From Sagittula stellata E-37 (GTDB lineage Bacteria; Pseudomonadota; Alphaproteobacteria; Rhodobacterales; Rhodobacteraceae): 64,000 nt of DNA. The position numbers and the translations under genes were made by a program. Location of the stretch: contig NZ_CP155729.1 of assembly GCF_039724765.1 (NCBI RefSeq), forward strand, positions 1,736,001 to 1,800,000. The letters run 5' to 3'. Positions 16,234 through 24,930 of this stretch are shown piece by piece; within the stretch, counting starts at the first letter, position 1; each line of letters opens with the position of its first letter. The notes under the pieces were generated by a model. That model worked only from the letters and a program-made list of their open reading frames with translations, searched no databases and had not been told where the DNA came from.

Positions 16234-17196
16234 TCAGGCAGTCAGGGCCTGCGCCTCGCCGGCGCTGTCGAACAGCGCGACCATCTCCGACACGATGCGC
16301 TCGCGGGTCGATGGCACTTCCATCATGACCTCGTGCTCACCGGCGGGCACCATGTCCAGCCGCCCTCCGGGCCAGTTCGTCATGCGGGTGCGGATGCGGT
16401 CGACGTCGACGATGCGCTCATTGGAGCCGCAGAAGCAGATGCAGGGCAGTTGCGGCGACGGGCGCCGGGCCAGCGACCGGGTCTCCGCCAGGGCCTCATG
16501 CAGCCAGTGCAGGGACGGGCCCCCGAGCTGCAGTTCGGGATGGGCCAGCACCTGGCGGCGCATGTAGTCCCACATGTCCGGGTCGCGGGTCAGCAGATTG
16601 TCCTCGAAGTCGGCCGAGGCGACGTAGCTGTCCGCGCCCGTACCGGGTGCGTAGACGTGGCCGAGGCCCACGGATTTCGATACCCGGCTGATCGCCCAGG
16701 CCGCGGGCCGGACCGGGTTGGCGATGCGGATGCCCCACATCGGTCCGGTGAATACCGCAGAGGCCACCGGCAGCCCATTCATCACCGCCCGCAGACCGAT
16801 GCAGCCGCCCATGGAGTGGGCGATCAAGTGCAGCGGCCTGGGCAGGTCCAGCACCTTCACGATGGCCTTCATCGCCGCGACGTCGTGCTGGTAGTCCTCG
16901 AACAGGCCGACGTGGCCGGTGCGCGGGTCTTCCAGCATCCGGTCCGCCAGCCCCTGTCCGCGCCAGTCGATGGCTAGGGTGTGGTATCCCGCCTCGGCCA
17001 GGGCTGCAGCGGTGCGGCCGTATTTCTCGACGTATTCAGTCCGCCCGGGAAAGAGCAGAACTGTCCCCCGCGTTCCCCGTGACGGGAAATGCGCGATGCG
17101 CAGCCTCAGCAGATCCGGTGCCTCCATCCAGAAGGCACGGGAGCCTTCCGGACCTTCGGACAGATCGGCGTAGAAGGGCGCGGGGGTCAGGGACAT
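16234..17196 (-). CDS. Alpha/beta hydrolase, lysophospholipase/monoglyceride lipase type
   Basis: A 320-residue serine hydrolase. The nucleophile elbow is AHSMGG, the oxyanion region is LLFPGRTEYVEKYG (typical of the PldB/monoacylglycerol lipase group), the acid lies in CGSNERIVDVD and the catalytic His in PAGEHEVMME. It is probably cytoplasmic, with no signal peptide. The likely substrate is a lysophospholipid or monoacylglycerol. Its start codon abuts the SCP2 gene stop (shared base 17196), indicating a two-gene operon linking lipid hydrolysis to a lipid-carrier fold. Confidence 0.87.
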   Translation of the reverse strand: MSLTPAPFYADLSEGPEGSRAFWMEAPDLLRLRIAHFPSRGTRGTVLLFPGRTEYVEKYGRTAAALAEAGYHTLAIDWRGQGLADRMLEDPRTGHVGLFEDYQHDVAAMKAIVKVLDLPRPLHLIAHSMGGCIGLRAVMNGLPVASAVFTGPMWGIRIANPVRPAAWAISRVSKSVGLGHVYAPGTGADSYVASADFEDNLLTRDPDMWDYMRRQVLAHPELQLGGPSLHWLHEALAETRSLARRPSPQLPCICFCGSNERIVDVDRIRTRMTNWPGGRLDMVPAGEHEVMMEVPSTRERIVSEMVALFDSAGEAQALTA

Positions 17197-17486
17197 CAGG
17201 CAAGCACTCCGGCAAGGCGCATGGCGGCCGACATGTCGCCATCGACCGCCAGTTTGCCGCCCATGAAAGCGGCGGTCGGGTTAAGGTCGCCTGAAAGGAT
17301 GGCCTCGAACGTGTCGCGGTCTGCGGTCAGGGTCACGTCGGTGGCATCGTCGCCCTCGCGCACCGTGTCGCCCTCGATGATCACGCTGCCTTCGTCCTCG
17401 ATCACGAATTTCGCAGAGCCATCAAAGGACTCGCCGCCCATCTTTTCCTGCAGGGCGGCCACCGCCTTGGTCACAACTTCGCTCAT
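17196..17486 (-). CDS. SCP2 sterol-binding domain protein
   Basis: A 96-residue, single-domain SCP2 fold protein. The beta strands KFVIEDEGSVIIEGDTVREGDD and DVTLTADRDTFEAILSGDLNPTAAFMGGKLAVDGDMSAA are the SCP2 core and its FMGGKLAVDGD signature. Such proteins bind lipids or acyl-CoA in a hydrophobic tunnel. It sits upstream of, and just touches, the lipase-like gene, so both are probably expressed together. The ATG has a ribosome site (AAGGAGTC on the minus strand). Confidence 0.9.
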   Translation of the reverse strand: MSEVVTKAVAALQEKMGGESFDGSAKFVIEDEGSVIIEGDTVREGDDATDVTLTADRDTFEAILSGDLNPTAAFMGGKLAVDGDMSAAMRLAGVLA

Positions 17487-17577
17487 AAGAGACTCCTTGG
17501 TGCTTTCTCTCTAAATCGTGCGCTTCAAATTCGGCGCACGGGCGCTACACTCATGGCAGGTAATGAGCACGGGTGAC

Positions 17578-18129
17578 ATGGAATTCAAAAATACCGTCAC
17601 GGCAATCCTAGCCACAGTCATGATTTCCGTACCATTCGCGGTATCTGCGGATGAGCGCCTCGACGAGCTCATGTCGGAGCTTCGTGGTGCGGAATCGGAA
17701 ACCGCGGCACAGCGGCTTGAGAACCAGATCATTACGGAGTGGTCGAAGACCGGCTCTCCGGCGATGGACCTGTTGTTAAAACGTGGCCGCGACGCGCTGG
17801 AGGTCGAGGATACCGATGCGGCGCTGGAGCATTTCCGGGCGCTCACCGATCACGCGCCCGACTTCGCCGAGGGCTGGCATGGACTGGCGTTGGCCTTCTT
17901 CGAGAAAGAACGCCTGGGCGAATCGATGGACGCGCTGGAGCATGTGCTTGCGCTGAACCCGGACCACTTCGGTGCGCTGCGCGGCGTGGCTGCGATCCAC
18001 GAACAGGTCGGCCATGAGGTGCTTGCCTACCGGGCCTATGAACGGGTACTGGAGCTTAGGCCGCATGACGAAGACGTCGAGAATGCTCTCACGCGGCTGG
18101 AACGCAAGGTTAAGGGTGTGTCCCTGTAA
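17578..18129 (+). CDS. Exported TPR-repeat protein
   Basis: A 183-residue protein with a signal peptide (MEFKNTVTAILATVMISVPFAVSA) and about three tetratricopeptide repeats from residue 60 on (LLLKRGRDALEVEDTDAALEHFR, AEGWHGLALAFFEKERLGESM, FGALRGVAAIHEQVGHEVLAY). TPR proteins in the periplasm usually scaffold other proteins; the partner is unknown. Starts at 17563 and 17578 are both possible; the later is a better signal peptide start. It ends 24 bp before the helicase gene and may share its transcript. Confidence 0.8.
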   Translation: MEFKNTVTAILATVMISVPFAVSADERLDELMSELRGAESETAAQRLENQIITEWSKTGSPAMDLLLKRGRDALEVEDTDAALEHFRALTDHAPDFAEGWHGLALAFFEKERLGESMDALEHVLALNPDHFGALRGVAAIHEQVGHEVLAYRAYERVLELRPHDEDVENALTRLERKVKGVSL

Positions 18130-18153
18130 GACGGGATCGTCCGAGAGAGGCGC

Positions 18154-21141
18154 ATGGCGCAGCGAGCACGGATCGCGGCCGTTCTAGGCCCGACCAACAC
18201 GGGCAAGACGCACTACGCCATCGAACGGATGCTGGCGTACAGGAGCGGTGTCATAGGTCTGCCGCTGCGTCTGCTGGCCCGCGAAGTCTATGACAGGATC
18301 GTGGCCGCGCGCGGCCCTTCGGTTGTAGCGCTTGTCACCGGCGAGGAGCGCATCGTGCCGGCCCGTGCCCAGTACTGGGTCTGCACGGTCGAGGCGATGC
18401 CCGAGGGCATGGGCGCGGATCTTGTCGCCATCGACGAGATCCAGCTCTGTGCCGATCCGGAACGGGGGCACGTGTTTACCGACCGCCTGCTGCGGATGCG
18501 CGGCACGCACGAGACGCTCTTTCTGGGTTCAGACACCATGCGCGGCCCGATCGCCCAGCTCGTGCCCGGCGTGGAGTTCGTCCGGCGCGAGCGCATGTCG
18601 CAGCTTGTCTACACCGGGTCGAAGAAGATCAGCCGGCTGCAGCCGCGCACGGCCATCGTCGGTTTCTCGGTGGACAACGTCTACGCCATCGCCGAACTGC
18701 TGAAACGGCAGAAGGGCGGGGCGGCCGTGGTCATGGGTGCCCTGTCGCCCCGGACGCGGAACGCGCAGGTCGAACTCTACCAGAATCGCGAAGTCGACTA
18801 CCTCGTCGCCACCGACGCCATCGGTATGGGGCTCAACCTCGATATCGACCACGTGGCGTTTTCCTCGACGACGAAGTTCGACGGGCGGCGGATGCGCCCC
18901 TTGATGCCCAACGAACTGGCCCAGATCGCGGGCCGCGCCGGTCGCGGCATGTCCGACGGCACTTTCGGCGTCACCGGCGAAGCGTCGCCCTTGTCCGAGG
19001 ATGTGGTGGAGGCGATCTGCAACCACTCCTTCACGCCGCTGAAAAAGCTGCAATGGCGCAGCGCGGCCCTGAATTTCGCGTCTATCGACGCGCTGGAGCA
19101 TTCGCTGGAGGTCTCTCCCGACCATCAGATCCTGTCGAAGGCGCGTGAAGCCGACGATCTGCGCGCTCTGCGGGGGCTCGCGTCGGAGGCCGAGGTGAGT
19201 GCCCGGGCGTCGAGTGTCGAGTCGGTCCGGCTCCTTTGGGACGTTTGCCGGGTGCCCGACTTCCGCGGCATCAGCGCTGCGGAACATGCGGGGCTGCTGG
19301 GCGTTATCTTTGGGCACCTGCACGAACGCGGGCAGGTGCCGGACGATTTCATGGCGCGGCAGGTGGCACGCATTGACCGGACGGATGGCGACATTGACAC
19401 ATTGTCGAAACGACTGGCGTATATCCGCACATGGACCTATGTGGCGCAACGACGTGGGTGGACGCGTGACGAAGAGCATTGGCGCGAGGCCACTCGCGCT
19501 GTAGAAGATCGCTTGTCGGACGCTCTGCACGAGCGGTTGACGCAAAGATTTGTAGATCGGCGGACCAGTGTTCTGCTTCGCCGGTTGAAACAGAAGGAGG
19601 CCCTCTTGGCCGATGTGAACGATCAGGGTGAGGTGACCGTCGAAGGTCACGTGGTTGGAAAGCTTGAGGGGTTCCGGTTCCGTCAGGACAAGGACGCGCA
19701 GGGGCAGGAGGCAAAGACGCTGCGGCAGGCGAGCCTGCAGGCCCTGACGCCGCATTTCCACCTGCGCGCGGACCGCTTCTACAATGCGCCCGACACGGAG
19801 ATCGACTTTACCGAGCAGGGTGGCCTCATGTGGGGCGATCAGGCGGTGGGCAAGCTGGTGAAGGGCGATGCCCCTCTGAAGCCGCGAGTCATCGCGTTTG
19901 TCGATGAAGAGGCGGGGCCGGACGTGGCCTCCAAGGTCGAGCGCCGCCTCCAGCACTTCATGGACCGCAAGATCGCGGCGCTGTTCGAACCGCTCCTGAA
20001 GATGGAGGCCGACGAGACCCTGACCGGTCTGGCGCGCGGTTTCGCCTTCCGGCTGGTCGAGTCGCTCGGCGTCATCCCTCGCGCCGAAGTGGCCGACGAG
20101 GTCAAGTCGCTGGATCAGGATGCGCGCGGCTCGCTGCGCAAGCACGGTGTGCGGTTCGGTCAGTTCACCATTTTCATGCCGCTCCTTCTGAAGCCCGCCC
20201 CGACGCGCCTGCGGCTTGTGCTTTGGTCGCTGTCGAACGGTCTGGACGAATTCCCCGAGGCGCCGCCGCCGGGACTGGTGACCGTTCCCAACATCGACGA
20301 GGTCCCGGCGCAGCATTACGCGCTGGCGGGTTACCGCAAGGCAGGCGCGCGCGCCATCCGGATCGACATGCTGGAGCGTCTTGCGGACATGCTCCGCAGC
20401 GAGGATTCGCGTGGCGGCTTCGAGGCGAAGGCCGACATGTTGTCGATCACCGGCATGACGCTGGAGCAGTTTGCCGACCTGATGCAGGGTCTGGGCTACC
20501 GTGCCGAGAAGGGTGAACGCAGCAAGGTCAAGGCGGTCGACGCGGTTCTGGAGCCGGAAACCGGAGAGCAGGTCGAAGGCGAGGCCACCCACCTGCCGGA
20601 AGATACACCGGTGATGGACGTGGCCGCCGAGACGCCCGCAACGCTGGAACCGGGCGCAGACGAAGCGCCGCAGCCTGCCGACGTGGCCGAACCGGTGGCC
20701 CAGCTTGAGGACGAGGGCGAGGCGCCGGTTTCTGCCGAACCGGCGGAAGAGATGGATGCCGCAAGCAACGAGCATGCGGTTCCTGAAACGCCTGAAGAGG
20801 AAATCCTGCCGGGCGAGGCGCCGGATGCTGCCGTCGCGGGTGCAGAGACGGAAGTGTTCTACACCTTCACCTGGGGCGGAAACCGCGGCAACCAGCAGCG
20901 TCGGGGCGGCGGCAAGCCGCGCCGCGATGCGCAGGGTGCGGGTGGCGGCCGTCGCGACGACCGTGGCGACAAGCCGCGCAGCAAGGGACCCAAGGGCAAG
21001 GGTGGTCCGAAGGGCAAGGGCGGGCCGAAAGGCGACCGTGGTCCGAAGACCTTCGAATCCCGTCCTCCCCGCAAGGACAAGCCCATCGACCCGGACAACC
21101 CGTTTGCAGCGGCCCTGATGGGGCTGAAGGGAAAAGACTGA
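18154..21141 (+). CDS. SUV3-like superfamily 2 RNA helicase with basic tail
   Basis: A 995-residue helicase of the SUV3/SUPV3L1 type. Walker A is GPTNTGKT (residues 12-19), the DExH-like motif II is DEIQ (94-97), and motif VI is QIAGRAGRG. The C-terminal third is Ala/Glu/Pro-rich and ends in repeated GPKGKGGPKGK and arginine-rich segments likely to bind RNA. Mitochondrial SUV3 works with a 3'-5' exonuclease in RNA decay; the alphaproteobacterial members are presumed to act in RNA turnover. It is followed, with no gap, by the S4 RNA-binding gene and then fdxA and carD on the same strand. Confidence 0.9.
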   Translation: MAQRARIAAVLGPTNTGKTHYAIERMLAYRSGVIGLPLRLLAREVYDRIVAARGPSVVALVTGEERIVPARAQYWVCTVEAMPEGMGADLVAIDEIQLCADPERGHVFTDRLLRMRGTHETLFLGSDTMRGPIAQLVPGVEFVRRERMSQLVYTGSKKISRLQPRTAIVGFSVDNVYAIAELLKRQKGGAAVVMGALSPRTRNAQVELYQNREVDYLVATDAIGMGLNLDIDHVAFSSTTKFDGRRMRPLMPNELAQIAGRAGRGMSDGTFGVTGEASPLSEDVVEAICNHSFTPLKKLQWRSAALNFASIDALEHSLEVSPDHQILSKAREADDLRALRGLASEAEVSARASSVESVRLLWDVCRVPDFRGISAAEHAGLLGVIFGHLHERGQVPDDFMARQVARIDRTDGDIDTLSKRLAYIRTWTYVAQRRGWTRDEEHWREATRAVEDRLSDALHERLTQRFVDRRTSVLLRRLKQKEALLADVNDQGEVTVEGHVVGKLEGFRFRQDKDAQGQEAKTLRQASLQALTPHFHLRADRFYNAPDTEIDFTEQGGLMWGDQAVGKLVKGDAPLKPRVIAFVDEEAGPDVASKVERRLQHFMDRKIAALFEPLLKMEADETLTGLARGFAFRLVESLGVIPRAEVADEVKSLDQDARGSLRKHGVRFGQFTIFMPLLLKPAPTRLRLVLWSLSNGLDEFPEAPPPGLVTVPNIDEVPAQHYALAGYRKAGARAIRIDMLERLADMLRSEDSRGGFEAKADMLSITGMTLEQFADLMQGLGYRAEKGERSKVKAVDAVLEPETGEQVEGEATHLPEDTPVMDVAAETPATLEPGADEAPQPADVAEPVAQLEDEGEAPVSAEPAEEMDAASNEHAVPETPEEEILPGEAPDAAVAGAETEVFYTFTWGGNRGNQQRRGGGKPRRDAQGAGGGRRDDRGDKPRSKGPKGKGGPKGKGGPKGDRGPKTFESRPPRKDKPIDPDNPFAAALMGLKGKD

Positions 21142-21522
21142 GTGTCCGACGCTCCGCAGCCAAAGATCCGCATCGACAAGTGGCTCTGGCATGCGCGCTT
21201 TTTCAAGACTCGCTCGTTGGCGGCCAAGGTGGTCGCCAGCGGGGTTCGCGTGAATGGCTTGCCGATCGCCAAGCCCGCGTTCGGCCTGACCGCAGGCGAT
21301 GTTCTGACCTTCACACAGGGCAATGACGTCAGGGTCATCCGCGTTCTGGCGCACGGAACACGGCGCGGCCCGGCGCCCGAAGCCCGCGAACTCTATGAAG
21401 ATCTGGACCCGCCAGCGCCGCGCGTACGAGACCCGTCCGCGCCGGTGATCGAGCAGGGCGGGCGGCCCACCAAGAAGGACCGGCGGCAGTACGAAAAGTC
21501 GAGGTCCTCTGCGCTTGATTGA
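21142..21522 (+). CDS. S4-domain RNA-binding protein (Hsp15-like)
   Basis: A 126-residue protein starting at GTG 21142, the base after the helicase stop. The S4 domain covers residues 8-60 (IRIDKWLWHARFFKTRSLAAKVVASGVRVNG), followed by a basic tail. It resembles Hsp15/HslR, which binds stalled 50S subunits carrying nascent-chain tRNA. Immediate coupling to an RNA helicase suggests a shared role in ribosome or RNA quality control, which is inference. Confidence 0.88.
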   Translation: MSDAPQPKIRIDKWLWHARFFKTRSLAAKVVASGVRVNGLPIAKPAFGLTAGDVLTFTQGNDVRVIRVLAHGTRRGPAPEARELYEDLDPPAPRVRDPSAPVIEQGGRPTKKDRRQYEKSRSSALD

Positions 21523-21574
21523 TCCGCAGTGCTGGATTAGTCAGACCGGAAACATGCCCGAGTGAGGATCGCTC

Positions 21575-21913
21575 ATGACCTATGTCGTCATCGACAACTG
21601 TATCGCCTGCAAATACACCGACTGTGTCGAGGTTTGCCCGGTGGATTGTTTCTACGAGGGCGAGAACATGCTGGTCATCCATCCTGACGAGTGCATCGAC
21701 TGCGGTGTCTGCGAACCGGAATGCCCGGCTGACGCCATCCGTCCGGACACCGAGCCGGACATGGAAAAGTGGGTCGAGTTCAACCGCAAGTACTCTGAGG
21801 AGTGGCCTGTCATCATCACCAAGAAGGACCCGCTGCCCGAAGCCGAAGAGCGCGACGGCGAGACTGACAAGGTGACCAAGTACTTCTCGGAGAAGCCGGG
21901 CGAGGGCGGCTGA
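21575..21913 (+). CDS. fdxA: 7Fe ferredoxin FdxA
   Basis: A 112-residue [3Fe-4S][4Fe-4S] ferredoxin. The Cys pattern is [18 protein letters not shown], then [12 protein letters not shown], with the acidic C-terminal extension ([15 protein letters not shown]) typical of the Azotobacter FdI/FdxA type. It is a soluble low-potential electron carrier. It is 52 bp after the S4 gene and followed by a 364-bp gap leading to carD. Confidence 0.95.
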   Translation: MTYVVIDNCIACKYTDCVEVCPVDCFYEGENMLVIHPDECIDCGVCEPECPADAIRPDTEPDMEKWVEFNRKYSEEWPVIITKKDPLPEAEERDGETDKVTKYFSEKPGEGG

Positions 21914-22277
21914 CAACCTCCGCACCCATGTAGTGCCCGGCAACGCGGTCCGTGGGCATGACCTGCGGGCGTGGCCAGATGATTCGCGGATTCGGCGACT
22001 TTTTTCCATTCCTGGCTCGATGATTGACTTAACGCATTGTTTTTGTGCGTTATTCTCAGGCGAGGCAGGATGCTAGGAGTGCGGCCGATTTTATGTTATA
22101 AACTTGGTCTACGTGATGACATCTTGCGCAGGGCTCAATGCCTGAACTGCCTCTGGGGGCCTGATAATCGACGATACGACCGGGTGAACGGGAATCGCAA
22201 TGATTGCCGCGCACTTTTTGTGTCTCTGCTATCTCCACCCTGCGCTTGTCCTGTCGGTGCTGCGAGGAATGAAATAT
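21914..22277 (+). promoter_or_regulatory. Long carD leader with inverted repeat
   Basis: A 364-bp segment with no convincing gene. TAACGCA (22030-22036) and TGCGTTA (22046-22052) form a perfect 7-bp inverted repeat, preceded by a TTGACT at 22024-22029 that could serve as a -35 element. The rest is a mixed AT/GC leader of up to 230 nt before the carD ATG. It is probably the carD promoter and 5' leader; the short open frames in it lack family resemblance. Confidence 0.45.
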
Positions 22278-22784
22278 ATGACCAAAGCGAAAAAAGCCGA
22301 ATTCCGTCCTAACGACTATGTGGTGTACCCGGCGCATGGCGTCGGACAGATCGTGTCGATCGAGGAGCAGGAGATCGCCGGCATCAGCCTCGAGCTCTTC
22401 GTGATCTCCTTCGAGAAGGACAAAATGACCCTGCGCGTTCCCACGCACAAGGCGTCGGAAGTCGGTATGCGTTCGCTCAGCTCTCCTGACGTGGTGAGCG
22501 AAGCGATGAAGACGCTGAAGGGCAAAGCCAAGGTGAAACGGGCGATGTGGTCGCGCCGCGCACAGGAGTACGAGCAGAAGATCAACTCGGGCGACCTGAT
22601 TGCCATTGCCGAAGTGGTGCGCGACCTGCACCGTGCCGACGACCAGCGCGAGCAGTCCTATTCCGAGCGTCAGCTTTACGAAGCCGCGTTGGAGCGTCTG
22701 ACCCGCGAGGTCGCGGCTGTGACCGGCGATGAAGCCGCTGCCGCCAAGCAGGTGGACGAGGTCCTGGGCCTGCGCGCTGCGTAA
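22278..22784 (+). CDS. carD: CarD/CdnL-family transcription regulator
   Basis: A 168-residue protein. The N-terminal RNA polymerase-binding Tudor-like domain is residues 5-70 (FRPNDYVVYPAHGVGQIVSIEEQEIAG...DKMTLRVPTHKASEVG), followed by a helical DNA-binding region. CarD/CdnL proteins bind the RNA polymerase beta subunit and stabilise open complexes, especially at rRNA and growth-related promoters. The ATG at 22278 is nine bases after GAGGA. Two in-frame upstream starts (22200, 22269) are less likely. It is followed by a strong terminator. Confidence 0.94.
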   Translation: MTKAKKAEFRPNDYVVYPAHGVGQIVSIEEQEIAGISLELFVISFEKDKMTLRVPTHKASEVGMRSLSSPDVVSEAMKTLKGKAKVKRAMWSRRAQEYEQKINSGDLIAIAEVVRDLHRADDQREQSYSERQLYEAALERLTREVAAVTGDEAAAAKQVDEVLGLRAA

Positions 22785-22811
22785 CGTCTGACCGATATCC
22801 AATTTGAAAAG

Positions 22812-22835
22812 GCACCCCGCGAGGGGTGCTTTTTT
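22812..22835 (+). terminator. Rho-independent terminator after carD
   Basis: GCACCCC-GCGA-GGGGTGC (22812-22829) followed by TTTTTT is a textbook intrinsic terminator 27 bp after the carD stop. Confidence 0.93.
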
Positions 22836-22888
22836 CTTGTGCTGAAACCTGACTTGCCCGGCCCGTTTGCCGGCAAGACACTGCCGGC

Positions 22889-24787
22889 CTAGGCCACGTC
22901 CTTCTTCCCGCGCTCGTCCAGCGCCGTGAACAGGGCTGTCTCCAGTTCCTTTTCCAGCTCTTTTGCACGCGCGATATAGGGCTCGTTCTCGGACGCAGGC
23001 ACGCCCGGATTCCACAATTTGGCAAGTTCACGGACCGTGTTGCGGTCATGGTGGTAGAACGTCTCTTCGGCGATGGCGGCCTCATATTCGCTCATCCCGA
23101 TATTCTCCAACACGTAACGGCCCGCGCGCAGAGAGCTGTCGAACATTTCGCGTACGATGTCGTCTGCACCGGCCTGGTAGAGCGCATAGACGTGGTTGCG
23201 GTCGCGGGCGCGGGCGACGATGTGCAGATCGGGCCGGATGCGCCGGGCGTAAGCGACCAGCTTGGTCGTGGCCTTGTGATCGTCCAGAGCAGCCACCAGA
23301 ACCCGCGCCGATCCCAGTCCGGCCGCGTGCAGCAGCTCCGGGCGCGTCGGGTCGCCGAAGAACCCCTTGAAGCCGAAGCGACGCATGAGCTGGATGGTCT
23401 GCATGTCGTGGTCGAGCACCACTGTCCGGTAGCCGGAGCTTTGCACCAGCCGGTTCACGACCTGCCCGAACCGTCCGATACCTGCGATGATGACCGGGCC
23501 TTCCTCGTCGATCTCGTCCGCTTCGGCGGTTTCGGCATTTTCTTGGAACTTGCGCGCAAGGTGATCGAACAACAGGAAGAGGAGTGGTGTGATCATCATC
23601 GAGAGCGCGACGACCAGAAGTAGCCGGTCTGCCAGCGGCTCGGGGAACACGTCGAGCTGAAGTGCGAATGAGACGAGGACGAAGCCGAACTCACCTGCTT
23701 GCGCAAGCCCCAAGGTGAACAGCCAGAGGCCGCGGCGGCTCAGCCCGAAGGCGCGGCCAAGGCCATACAGCACGGCCCCCTTGATGACGATGACCGCCAC
23801 GGCGAGCGCGACGACAAGGAACGGCTCTTCGGCAAGGCGCTCCACATCGATCCCGGCGCCGACGGTGATGAAGAAAAGCCCCAGCAGCAGGCCCTTGAAC
23901 GGCTCGACACTCGATTCCAGTTCGTGCCGGAATTCGGAGTTCGCCAGCACAACGCCTGCAAGGAATGTGCCGAGCGCGGGGGACAGACCGACCAGCGTCA
24001 TCAGGAAGGCGATGCCGATGACGATCAGCAGGGCGACGGCGGTGAACATCTCCTGCAGGCGCGCGGAGTGGATAAACCGGAACAGAGGGCGGGCGCCGTA
24101 GATCCCGGCCAGAATGATGACCGCAATAATCCCGAGCGTGACCAGCGCCGCCTGCCAGCCTTCCAACCCGTCGACCAGCGACATGGCTGCGCCGTGGCCG
24201 TCACCGGCGTGATCGGCGGCATGCGCCGCGTCCGTTGCCCGTCGGATGCTGCCATCCGGATTGATCGCGACGGATGGCATGACCGCCAGCAGGGGCAGGG
24301 CGATCAGCATCGGGATCACCGCGATGTCCTGTGTCAGGAGGACGGAGAAAGCAGACCGCCCGCCGTTGGTCTGCATCAGGCCCTTTTCCGACAGCGTCTG
24401 CAACACGATGGCGGTAGAAGAGAGCGCCAGCGTCAAACCGATGGCAAGCGACGTCTGCCATGCCAGACCAAGCGCGATCGACCCCAACATGATCGCCGCA
24501 GTGGTCAGCACGATCTGCAAACCGCCGAGGCCAATCAGCCGATGCCGCATGTCCCACAATGCCCGTGGTTCGAGTTCCAGACCGATAAGGAACAGCATCA
24601 TGACCACGCCGAATTCCGCGAAATGGCGCAGGTCGTCGGTGTTGGCCACAAGCCCCAGTCCGGGCCCTATGACGATCCCGGCGAGCAGGTAACCAAGGAC
24701 AGAGCCAAGGCCCAGACGGGACGCGATGGGCACCGCGATGACGGCGGCGGCGAGGAATACTGAGGCCTGGAAAAGGAATTCGTACAC
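22889..24787 (-). CDS. CPA2 cation:proton antiporter, KefB/KefC type
   Basis: A 632-residue inner-membrane protein. Residues 1-410 hold about 12 membrane helices of the monovalent cation:proton antiporter-2 family (LGYLLAGIVIGPGLGL, FGVVMMLFLIGLELEP, ALSSTAIVLQTLSEKG). A cytoplasmic RCK/KTN domain follows, with nucleotide motif IAGIGRFGQVVNRL and the segment FKGFFGDPTRPELLHAAG. Potassium efflux in exchange for protons, gated by NAD(H) or glutathione adducts, is the known KefB/C role. It has no KefF/G-type ancillary gene next to it. Single gene, convergent with carD. Confidence 0.9.
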   Translation of the reverse strand: MYEFLFQASVFLAAAVIAVPIASRLGLGSVLGYLLAGIVIGPGLGLVANTDDLRHFAEFGVVMMLFLIGLELEPRALWDMRHRLIGLGGLQIVLTTAAIMLGSIALGLAWQTSLAIGLTLALSSTAIVLQTLSEKGLMQTNGGRSAFSVLLTQDIAVIPMLIALPLLAVMPSVAINPDGSIRRATDAAHAADHAGDGHGAAMSLVDGLEGWQAALVTLGIIAVIILAGIYGARPLFRFIHSARLQEMFTAVALLIVIGIAFLMTLVGLSPALGTFLAGVVLANSEFRHELESSVEPFKGLLLGLFFITVGAGIDVERLAEEPFLVVALAVAVIVIKGAVLYGLGRAFGLSRRGLWLFTLGLAQAGEFGFVLVSFALQLDVFPEPLADRLLLVVALSMMITPLLFLLFDHLARKFQENAETAEADEIDEEGPVIIAGIGRFGQVVNRLVQSSGYRTVVLDHDMQTIQLMRRFGFKGFFGDPTRPELLHAAGLGSARVLVAALDDHKATTKLVAYARRIRPDLHIVARARDRNHVYALYQAGADDIVREMFDSSLRAGRYVLENIGMSEYEAAIAEETFYHHDRNTVRELAKLWNPGVPASENEPYIARAKELEKELETALFTALDERGKKDVA

Positions 24788-24930
24788 TTTGGCTGGGGCT
24801 CCTTGCTGTCCGCATAATGATGCGTGGCCTTGGCGGTCAAACGCAACATCCGGATCGAACCAAAGTCACATTGCGGGCGAATTGTTTAGCGGGAAATGGC
24901 CGTCTCCCGAAATTTGGGACGCGAGGTTGG

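Noticed and set aside
18529..21354. 941-codon open frame on the minus strand across the helicase gene
   Set aside because: It is the antisense shadow of a well-supported helicase; it lacks domains, and long antisense frames are common in GC-rich DNA.
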